DNA of 60,401 nucleotides from an uncultured Allomuricauda sp. (lineage in GTDB: Bacteria; Bacteroidota; Bacteroidia; Flavobacteriales; Flavobacteriaceae), in assembly GCA_937899065.1 (NCBI GenBank), contig CALBPG010000175.1:1-60401 (forward strand). The letters run 5' to 3'. How positions within the stretch are numbered: the first letter of the stretch is position 1; every line of letters begins with the position of its first letter. Under the pieces are notes generated by a model. The model had not been told where the DNA came from, searched no databases, and saw nothing but the letters and a program-made list of their open reading frames with translations. Positions 53,870 to 60,401 of the stretch are shown here, one piece after another. The position numbers were made by a program, and so were the translations under genes.

Positions 53870-54679
53870 ATGAATGGTAAAAAGATATTGTTCGTATCTT
53901 CTGAACTAGTACCTTACCTCCCCGAGAATCCAGTTTCCTTAATGTCATACGAAGCCCCCAGAATGGTCAACAGTAATGGTGGGCAAATCCGTATTTTCAT
54001 GCCCCGCTACGGCAACATTAATGAAAGAAGGCATCAGTTGCATGAGGTCATCCGGTTGTCGGGAATGAACTTGGTTATCAACGATATGGATATGCCTTTA
54101 ATAATTAAGGTAGCATCTATTCCCAGAGAGCGCATTCAGGTATACTTTATTGATAACGAGGAATATTTCAAGCGCAAAGCCACCTTCCGCGATGCAGATG
54201 GCAACTTGTTTCCAGACAATGATGAACGCGCGATATTTTTTGCCAAAGGCGTTGTTGAAACGGTTAAGAAATTGAATTGGTCTCCTGACATTATACATGT
54301 GCATGGTTGGATGGCGTCCCTTTTGCCATTATATCTCAGAACCTATTACACCGACGAACCTTTGTTTGCCGATAGCAAAATCGTAACCTCAGTGTACGAA
54401 ACTGGTTTTGAAGGTGCCCTAGACGCAGAAATGTCAGGTAAAATCAAATTTGATGGTATCTCCGAAGATAGTGTGGAAGCATTGTCTACTCCGGACTATA
54501 ATAATTTGTTAAAGGTAGCTATTGATCATTCGGACGCGGTTATTTTAGCCTCTGAAACGGTTCCGGAGGATTTAAAAAGTCATGTTGACAGTCTTTCCAA
54601 GCCCGTTTTGGATTACGTTTCTCCGCAAGAAGCAGAGGAAGCCTATACCAATTTCTATAACACGGAAGTCCTAAAATAA
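53870..54679 (+). CDS. stand-alone glycogen/starch-synthase N-terminal (GT5) domain protein
   Basis: The protein has 269 residues and matches only the N-terminal Rossmann half of glycogen synthase (full enzymes are about 480). Recognisable parts are [60 protein letters not shown] and [15 protein letters not shown] (equivalent of the HxHDW motif). The ADP-glucose-binding KTGGL near the N-terminus is absent, and the whole C-terminal GT-B half with its catalytic Glu pair is missing. It therefore probably lacks normal synthase activity. Related short proteins recur in Bacteroidota upstream of DUF4270, which follows here after eight bases. Confidence 0.85.
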   Translation: MNGKKILFVSSELVPYLPENPVSLMSYEAPRMVNSNGGQIRIFMPRYGNINERRHQLHEVIRLSGMNLVINDMDMPLIIKVASIPRERIQVYFIDNEEYFKRKATFRDADGNLFPDNDERAIFFAKGVVETVKKLNWSPDIIHVHGWMASLLPLYLRTYYTDEPLFADSKIVTSVYETGFEGALDAEMSGKIKFDGISEDSVEALSTPDYNNLLKVAIDHSDAVILASETVPEDLKSHVDSLSKPVLDYVSPQEAEEAYTNFYNTEVLK

Positions 54680-54687
54680 ATAAATCG

Positions 54688-56529
54688 ATGAAGGGTATGA
54701 GAGGGATGAAAATCTCGGTTTTGGCCGTGGTTTTGGCCTTGATGGCATGGTCTTGTGATGAAGAGTTAAGAACTATTGGTGAGGGCGTAATAGGAGGAGA
54801 ACCTTTTACCACCGGTAGCTTGGAATACGATGTTTTTGTATATAACAAGGGGTTGGAAGCGACTCAAACCAACCGACTTCCTCTATATCAATTAGGAACT
54901 TTCAATGACCCCATATACGGTAGCCGAACCGCTCGCATTGTCACTCAGGTGGCTTTCCAGGGTGCCTCAGGTAATCCAACCTTTGGCCAGTTGACACAAA
55001 CACAGGAGGACGAAGCAGATAGTGATGAAGACCCAAATACCATTCAAGAAAATGAAACTGTTGAAAGGGTCTTTTTATACATACCTTATCAATTACCCCC
55101 TTCTTCTGTTAGAGACAACGATGGCGATGGCGTAGAAGCGGGATTTGATTTGGATGATGATGACCCTGATTCTGATTCCGATGGTGATGGAGTGGTTGAT
55201 AATGATGAAAGAATCATTGGCTCAGACCCTTTGGATCCAAACGAGGACGGTACTGGTGACGATTTTGTACCCAATACTTTCCCCCGTAGTTTGGTTTTAG
55301 ATAGTATTTACGGAGCAACTACCGTACAACAAGGCCCTATTAATCTAAAGGTTACTACTTCCAACTTCTTTTTGAGGGATTTGGACCCAGACACTGATTT
55401 TCGCGAATCGCAACAATATTTTTCAAATCAGGATTTTTCTGCCTTTGAAGGGGAAACACTTTTTGACGGTACTTTTGAAATCAGTAATGAAGAATTTATC
55501 TTCTTTACTGCAGATGAAGATGATCCAGATACCGCGATAGATGAAACGCAAGAAGTGAGCTCGAGATTAATCCCAGGTATTCGGGTAGAATTGGATCGGG
55601 ATTTCTTTCAAACCAACTTTATCGATAAAGAAGGCCAGTCTGAGCTCTTGAGCCAATCCAATTTTAGTAATTTCATTCGTGGTTTGCAGATTTCTATTCC
55701 TGATACGGAAATCATGTTTTTGTTGGATTTGACGCAAGCCAATATTTCTGTGGAGTATAGTTATCAAGACTACATTACTACTACACAAGAAGTAGAAACC
55801 GTTGAGAGCAGCTTTACTTTGCGACTGTTTCATATCGTGAGTGGAAATTCCATTGGAAATGCTGTAAATACATATACAAGTGATGCCTTTCCGGCCGACA
55901 TCACAAGTCAATTGGATACAGGAGAGAATGCCTCTCGTATATTTTTAAAAGGAGGTGCTGGCGCTATATCAGAAGTATTGCTGTTCTCAGAAGAAGAAGA
56001 TACTGACACGCGCGGACGCAATTTTATTGAAGAAATCCGAGCCAACAATTGGATTATCAATGAAGCCAATTTGGTGTTTTATGTAGACCGAGATGCTTTG
56101 TTGGCTGCAGGCGGTAGTGTAATTGAACCTCCAAGGTTGTATCTCTACAATGCCGAAACCAATAGACCCTTATATAACTCCGCGAATGAAATCAACGATA
56201 GTGAAGAACCGCTAGGTCTTTTCTTGAGTTATGATGGCATACTGGAAAAGGAGGGTGGTCTTGGGCTCAAATATACAGTGCGTATTACCGACCATTTGAA
56301 CAATATCGTCTTACGGGATTCGGTGAATGCCAGACTGGGACTTTCTTTGACCTCAAACATTTCCATAATTGCTGACGCAAAGGCAGTTGGCACGGTAGAT
56401 ACTGAGATAGACTTACCGATTATGAGCAATGTGAATCCCTTTGGAACCATTTTGATTGGCAACAACGTTCCTGCTTCAGAGGAGAACCAAAAGCTCAAGC
56501 TCGAAATTTTCTATACCGAGTCCAACTAG
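54688..56529 (+). CDS. DUF4270 lipoprotein with acidic Ca-binding-like insert
   Basis: The 613-residue lipoprotein has lipobox AWSC; the signal begins at any of three close ATGs (54688, 54697, 54706). It is a DUF4270 member: [40 protein letters not shown], and the C-terminal [20 protein letters not shown]. An inserted Asp-rich stretch at about residues 143-192 ([40 protein letters not shown]) resembles thrombospondin type-3 calcium repeats. DUF4270 proteins are surface or outer-membrane lipoproteins of unknown role. It follows the GT5-domain gene by eight bases and precedes glmS by 105, a gene order common in flavobacteria. Confidence 0.88.
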   Translation: MKGMRGMKISVLAVVLALMAWSCDEELRTIGEGVIGGEPFTTGSLEYDVFVYNKGLEATQTNRLPLYQLGTFNDPIYGSRTARIVTQVAFQGASGNPTFGQLTQTQEDEADSDEDPNTIQENETVERVFLYIPYQLPPSSVRDNDGDGVEAGFDLDDDDPDSDSDGDGVVDNDERIIGSDPLDPNEDGTGDDFVPNTFPRSLVLDSIYGATTVQQGPINLKVTTSNFFLRDLDPDTDFRESQQYFSNQDFSAFEGETLFDGTFEISNEEFIFFTADEDDPDTAIDETQEVSSRLIPGIRVELDRDFFQTNFIDKEGQSELLSQSNFSNFIRGLQISIPDTEIMFLLDLTQANISVEYSYQDYITTTQEVETVESSFTLRLFHIVSGNSIGNAVNTYTSDAFPADITSQLDTGENASRIFLKGGAGAISEVLLFSEEEDTDTRGRNFIEEIRANNWIINEANLVFYVDRDALLAAGGSVIEPPRLYLYNAETNRPLYNSANEINDSEEPLGLFLSYDGILEKEGGLGLKYTVRITDHLNNIVLRDSVNARLGLSLTSNISIIADAKAVGTVDTEIDLPIMSNVNPFGTILIGNNVPASEENQKLKLEIFYTESN

Positions 56530-56593
56530 CATACCTTTTATAGATTTTTTACGTTAAACAACTTAACGGGGTTTTTAGATAAAACTACCCTAT

Positions 56594-56601
56594 TACCTTT
56601 G
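56594..56601 (+). promoter_or_regulatory. -7 box of glmS
   Basis: TACCTTTG is an exact TAnnTTTG match 33 bases before the glmS ATG. Just upstream, CGTTAA/TTAACG with GGGGTTTTTA (56551-56577) could be a weak terminator for DUF4270. Confidence 0.5.
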
Positions 56602-56634
56602 CACTAAGGAAACGAACAAGCAAAATCAAAATTT

Positions 56635-57963
56635 ATGTGTGGAATTGTTGGGTATATCGGCAGTCGTGAAGCCTATCCAATCATTATGAAAGGACTTCAG
56701 CGTTTGGAATATCGAGGGTATGATAGCGCTGGTATCGCCCTATACTGCGATGAAGATATCAAGGTTTCCAAGACCAAGGGAAAAGTAGAAGATTTAAGAA
56801 AGAAAGCCGAGTCGGAGAACAACCAAAACGGAACTTTAGGCCTTGGCCATACACGATGGGCAACCCATGGGGTACCAAATGACACCAACTCCCATCCGCA
56901 CTATTCCAACTCTAGCAATCTGGTTATTATCCATAATGGAATTATAGAAAACTATGAGTCCATCAAAAAGGCCTTGATGGGTCGCGGATACGAATTCAAG
57001 ACTGATACGGATACCGAAGTATTGGTGAATTTGATTGAGGAGGTTAAGGAAAAGGAACAAGTTAAGCTGGGAAAGGCGGTTCAAATTGCGTTGAATCAGG
57101 TGGTAGGGGCTTATGCCATAGCCGTTTTTGATAGAACCAAACCCGATGAAATCGTGGTTGCCAAATTGGGAAGCCCATTGGCTATCGGAATTGGTGAAAA
57201 TGAATATTTCATCGCATCGGATGCTTCTCCTTTTATAGAATACACCAATAACGCCGTTTACTTGGAAGATGAGGAAATGGCCATTATTCGGTTAGGGAAA
57301 GAAATCAAACTTCGGAAAATAAAGGATGATGCCATAGCGTATCCCAATATTCTTGAACTTCAATTGAATCTTGAGGAAATTGAGAAGGGAGGCTACGACC
57401 ATTTTATGCTGAAAGAGATTTATGAGCAGCCTCGGGCTATTCTCGACACCTATCGCGGAAGGTTATTGGCAGACCAAGGGATTGTTCGCATGGCAGGCAT
57501 TGACCAAAATTTGGAAAAGTTCCTAAATGCCAATCGAATCATTATTGTAGCCTGCGGAACATCGTGGCATGCAGGACTTGTAGCCGAATATATTTTTGAA
57601 GACATGGCGCGTATTCCCGTAGAAGTGGAGTATGCATCCGAATTTAGATACCGAAATCCTGTCATCACCGAAAATGACGTATTGATTGCTATCTCACAAT
57701 CTGGCGAAACTGCCGATACCTTAGCAGCTATTAAACTGGCGAAGGAGAAAGGTGCTTTTGTTTTTGGAGTATGCAACGTGGTAGGATCATCCATTGCACG
57801 CGAAACCCATGCTGGCGCCTATACGCATGCGGGCCCAGAAATTGGTGTGGCTTCAACAAAGGCCTTTACGACCCAGATTACCGTATTGACTTTGATTGCA
57901 TTGAAGTTGGCCAGTGAGAAAGGGATTTTCTCGGCTTCAAAGTTTCATGAAATCCTAACGTAA
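56635..57963 (+). CDS. glmS: glutamine--fructose-6-phosphate aminotransferase, N-terminal part (gene interrupted by in-frame TAA)
   Basis: GlmS makes glucosamine-6-phosphate from fructose-6-phosphate and glutamine, the first step to UDP-GlcNAc for peptidoglycan and LPS. This 442-residue part holds the whole glutaminase domain (nucleophile Cys2 in MCGIVGYIG; GHTRWATHG; HNGIIEN; SDASPF) and the first SIS domain (IVACGTSWHAGLVAEYIF, AISQSGETADTLAAIKLA, STKAFTTQI). The frame is closed by TAA at codon 443 (57961-57963), between the two SIS domains, and the same frame continues at once with the rest of the enzyme. One base change from a sense codon (for example GAA) explains it; no insertion or deletion is involved. 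Sequencing error, readthrough, a two-chain enzyme or a dead gene are the options. Confidence 0.95.
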   Translation: MCGIVGYIGSREAYPIIMKGLQRLEYRGYDSAGIALYCDEDIKVSKTKGKVEDLRKKAESENNQNGTLGLGHTRWATHGVPNDTNSHPHYSNSSNLVIIHNGIIENYESIKKALMGRGYEFKTDTDTEVLVNLIEEVKEKEQVKLGKAVQIALNQVVGAYAIAVFDRTKPDEIVVAKLGSPLAIGIGENEYFIASDASPFIEYTNNAVYLEDEEMAIIRLGKEIKLRKIKDDAIAYPNILELQLNLEEIEKGGYDHFMLKEIYEQPRAILDTYRGRLLADQGIVRMAGIDQNLEKFLNANRIIIVACGTSWHAGLVAEYIFEDMARIPVEVEYASEFRYRNPVITENDVLIAISQSGETADTLAAIKLAKEKGAFVFGVCNVVGSSIARETHAGAYTHAGPEIGVASTKAFTTQITVLTLIALKLASEKGIFSASKFHEILT

Positions 57964-58482
57964 TTGGAAAATATTCCAGCGAAAGTAGAAACCACATTAC
58001 AATCCAATGATTTGGTTGCCCATATTTCGGATATATATAAGGACTCCACCAATTGTTTGTATTTGGGGAGGGGATACAATTTCCCAGTAGCCTTGGAAGG
58101 GGCGTTGAAGCTTAAGGAAATCAGTTACATTCATGCTGAGGGGTATCCAGCTGCAGAAATGAAGCACGGCCCTATTGCTTTGATTGATGAACAAATGCCC
58201 GTGGTGGTGATTGCTACCAAAAAAGGCCACTATGAAAAAGTAGTGAGCAATATCCAAGAAATCAAATCTCGAAACGGACGCATTATCGCTGTGGTTACTG
58301 AAGGAGATGAAGTGGTAAAAGAACTTGCGGACCACGTGGTTGAGGTTCCAGAGACTTTGGAATGTTTGACTCCTTTATTGACGACAATTCCTTTACAACT
58401 GTTATCATATCATATCGCGGTCATGCGAGATTGTAATGTAGATCAGCCTAGAAACTTGGCGAAGTCGGTTACTGTAGAGTGA
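57964..58482 (+). CDS. glmS: glutamine--fructose-6-phosphate aminotransferase, C-terminal SIS part
   Basis: These 172 codons continue the glmS frame directly after the TAA. They hold the second SIS domain ([40 protein letters not shown]), the catalytic-site [19 protein letters not shown], and the normal C-terminus [13 protein letters not shown]. Joined to the upstream part, the length is 615 residues, as expected for GlmS. The first codon after the stop is TTG, so re-initiation by a terminating ribosome could in principle make this as a separate chain. Sequence quality is that of a gene under selection: no further stops or frameshifts and all motifs kept. A terminator follows. Confidence 0.9.
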   Translation: MENIPAKVETTLQSNDLVAHISDIYKDSTNCLYLGRGYNFPVALEGALKLKEISYIHAEGYPAAEMKHGPIALIDEQMPVVVIATKKGHYEKVVSNIQEIKSRNGRIIAVVTEGDEVVKELADHVVEVPETLECLTPLLTTIPLQLLSYHIAVMRDCNVDQPRNLAKSVTVE

Positions 58483-58505
58483 CCTTAAACAAAAGAAAAT
58501 CATTG

Positions 58506-58535
58506 AAAAAGGCGTCCATTTGGACGTCTTTTTTG
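58506..58535 (+). terminator. rho-independent terminator of glmS
   Basis: AAAAAGGCGTCC with loop ATTT and GGACGTCTTTTTT forms a 12-bp stem with one G-T pair and a T-tract, 23 bases after the glmS stop. Confidence 0.9.
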
Positions 58536-58689
58536 TTAAAAATGTATTTTTTGACCAATTTATTTAAGGAAAAAGTATTATGCATGCATAATTTTTGCTG
58601 CTTTACTATAATTGAACAGAAAAAAAATGTAACTTCCCCCGCAAAGTTTTACCAACTTTTAAAACTAATTTAACTCAAATTCAATCCTA

Positions 58690-60401
58690 ATGAAAAAGCT
58701 GTTCATGATTGCCCTATCTCTAGTCGGGGCCATGTCTTACGCACAAACCACGGTTACAGGTAAAGTAGTGGATTATAATGACCAACCTGTAATTGGTGCA
58801 AACGTAGTATTGATTGGAAAAGCTGAAGGAACGACGTCTGATTTTGATGGAAACTTCGTTTTCAATACTTCTGAAACACCACCGTTTCAACTCCGGATAA
58901 CCAGTGTTGGATACTCTGAGGCTACAGTCGATGTTACCGCCAACAATCAAAGCCTCACCATAACTCTGGAAGAAGCTTCGACTATGCTAGATGAAATTGT
59001 TATCTCAGCGTCGCGAACGCCAGAACGGATTTTTGAATCTCCTGTATCGGTAGAGCGTTTTGGAATTAGGGAAATTGCCAATACCACAGCGGAATCGTTT
59101 TATGGCGGTTTGCAAAACTTGAAAGGGGTAGATATCAATACCAATAGTTTAACGTTCCAATCTATCAATACCAGAGGTTTTGCCACTTTTGCGAATGTAA
59201 GGTTCATGCAGCTAGTAGATGGAATGGACAATACCGCTCCAGGTTTGAACTTCGTGTTGGGTAACTTGGTGGGTATGAACGAACTCGACGTGCAAAGTGT
59301 TGAAATTTTGCCTGGTGCTTCTTCCGCACTTTACGGGGCAGGTGCATTTAACGGTATCTTGTTCATGCGAAGTAAAAATCCTTTTGATTTTCAAGGAATT
59401 AGTTCTTATGTAAAAACGGGGCTAACGTCTCAAGAGGCGGCTGGCGATAACCCTTATTATGATGTGGGGATTAGAGCAGCTCATGCATTCAGCGATAAGT
59501 TTGCGATGAAGGCCAGTTTTTCTTATCAGCAAGGTGAAGATTGGCATGCGGTAAGAACTGATGATGTCAATAATCCAGGTGCTACAAGAAGCAATACAGA
59601 CTATGATGGTCTAAACGTATACGGGGATGAGGTTTCCATACCGATTGACTTTAATGCAGCTGCGGCAGGAGTAGGCTTGCCTAGTACTGAATTTGGTTCT
59701 GCAGTAGTTTCCAGAACAGGATATAATGAAAATGAATTAATGGATTACGATGCACAAAGCGTGAAAGCGGACTGGGCATTGCATTACCGTCCTTTTGGAA
59801 ACGATTTGGAACTAATTTATAATGGTCGAATCGGTAGAGGTACTACAATTTACCAAGGGATTAACCGATACTACGTAGACGGTTTCAAAATGCAGCAACA
59901 TAGGTTGGAATTAAAGAATGACAATTTCTTTGTTAGAGCATACATTGTAGCTGAGAATTCTGGGAACGCGTACGATACAAGATTTGCCGCCATCAATACC
60001 AACAGACGTTGGAAAGGAGATACCCAGTGGTTCACTGAATATGTAGGAGCTTATATTCCAGCATTTATTGCGGGGAGACAAGGGCAAGGGTTATCTATAG
60101 AAGATGCGCAGGTGGCAGCCCATGCAGCGGCACGAACGGCGGCTGATACAGGTCGATTGGTTCCAGGCACTCCAGAATTTCAAAGTGCCTTTAACTCGGT
60201 TATCTCTGATGGTGACTTGACTACGGGTGCACGTTTCATCGATAATACAAAGTTCCGTCACGCGAATGGAAATTATAACATCGCCCATTTAATTGATGAC
60301 TGGGCTGATATTCAAGTGGGAGGTTCTTTCAGAGAGTACGAATTGAACTCTCAGGGCACCATCTTTACCGATATCGACGGACCTATCACCTATAGCGTGT
60401 A
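58690..60401 (+). CDS. TonB-dependent receptor with carboxypeptidase-regulatory domain (3' end outside window)
   Basis: The gene begins at ATG 58690 and stays open for 570 codons to the window edge. Signal peptide MKKLFMIALSLVGAMSYAQ is followed by a carboxypeptidase-regulatory-like domain (TTVTGKVVDYNDQPVIGANV, to about residue 95), then a TonB box and plug: LDEIVISASRTPERIFESPV, NLKGVDINTN, QSINTRGFATFANVRFMQLV, and SVEILPGASSALYGAGAFNG. The barrel starts near GISSYVKTG. The plug is of the classical siderophore/cobalamin type with the LYG block. The substrate is unknown. No exact -7 box was found in the 150 bases between the glmS terminator and the ATG. Confidence 0.92.
   Translation, partial: MKKLFMIALSLVGAMSYAQTTVTGKVVDYNDQPVIGANVVLIGKAEGTTSDFDGNFVFNTSETPPFQLRITSVGYSEATVDVTANNQSLTITLEEASTMLDEIVISASRTPERIFESPVSVERFGIREIANTTAESFYGGLQNLKGVDINTNSLTFQSINTRGFATFANVRFMQLVDGMDNTAPGLNFVLGNLVGMNELDVQSVEILPGASSALYGAGAFNGILFMRSKNPFDFQGISSYVKTGLTSQEAAGDNPYYDVGIRAAHAFSDKFAMKASFSYQQGEDWHAVRTDDVNNPGATRSNTDYDGLNVYGDEVSIPIDFNAAAAGVGLPSTEFGSAVVSRTGYNENELMDYDAQSVKADWALHYRPFGNDLELIYNGRIGRGTTIYQGINRYYVDGFKMQQHRLELKNDNFFVRAYIVAENSGNAYDTRFAAINTNRRWKGDTQWFTEYVGAYIPAFIAGRQGQGLSIEDAQVAAHAAARTAADTGRLVPGTPEFQSAFNSVISDGDLTTGARFIDNTKFRHANGNYNIAHLIDDWADIQVGGSFREYELNSQGTIFTDIDGPITYSV

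Noticed and set aside
57961-57963. glmS break explained by a frameshift or by recoding to selenocysteine or pyrrolysine
   Set aside because: The reading frame is the same on both sides, so no indel is involved, and the stop is TAA, which is not used for either amino acid.

Overview
The window reads as chromosome of a marine Flavobacteriaceae bacterium (Bacteroidota), in or near the Muricauda/Allomuricauda, Maribacter and Zobellia group. The evidence is four full or partial TonB receptors of Bacteroidota type plus a fifth siderophore-like one, the families DUF4270, DUF5689, DUF3108 and DUF4345, a long type-2 isoleucyl-tRNA synthetase, an almost complete lack of Shine-Dalgarno sites, and repeated TAnnTTTG boxes (the Bacteroidota -7 promoter element) in front of genes. 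No rRNA, tRNA, CRISPR array, insertion sequence or prophage was recognised. The genus is inference; the phylum and family are well supported.

Layout. 0-6.3 kb: tail of a TonB receptor, an Ala/Lys/Glu-rich lipoprotein, then an ileS / DksA-like / exported beta-protein / lspA operon. 6.3-16.4 kb: a formyl-THF cyclo-ligase, uvrC overlapping a patatin-barrel protein, a structured intergenic RNA candidate, and a DUF3108 / tryptophan dioxygenase / M23 peptidase / pgi run. 16.5-25.6 kb: an Oar-like TonB receptor behind a long palindrome, a small membrane protein, and a divergent cluster of secreted EEP nuclease, TonB receptor and DUF5689-lamin-tail lipoprotein that looks like a nucleic-acid scavenging system. 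25.6-29.9 kb: AT-rich accessory stretch with an S41 protease, an orphan RelE-like toxin, DUF4345, a gene remnant and a mobile-type RadC/JAB protein. 30-47 kb: SYLF protein, ankyrin / NUDIX / omega-amidase operon, ComF, Ig-like lipoprotein, glyS, a TPR hybrid histidine kinase, katG, and an exported oxidoreductase paired with a TonB receptor. 47-58.5 kb: xth, aldo-keto reductase, a panC / panD / flippase / esterase-like / radA operon, and divergently a stand-alone GT5 domain, DUF4270 and glmS. 58.7 kb to the end: a TonB receptor running off the window.

Main points for a second look. glmS, normally essential for making UDP-GlcNAc, carries an in-frame TAA at codon 443 with the rest of the gene intact and a TTG codon directly after the stop. 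IleRS has the swapped GxHH signature instead of HxGH. A three-hairpin terminated RNA lies at about 11470-11576. A 35-bp near-perfect palindrome sits where the -33 box of the Oar-like receptor should be. A 20-bp-period direct repeat lies upstream of uvrC. Several genes have the -7 box only 4-5 bases before the ATG, which suggests leaderless mRNAs.
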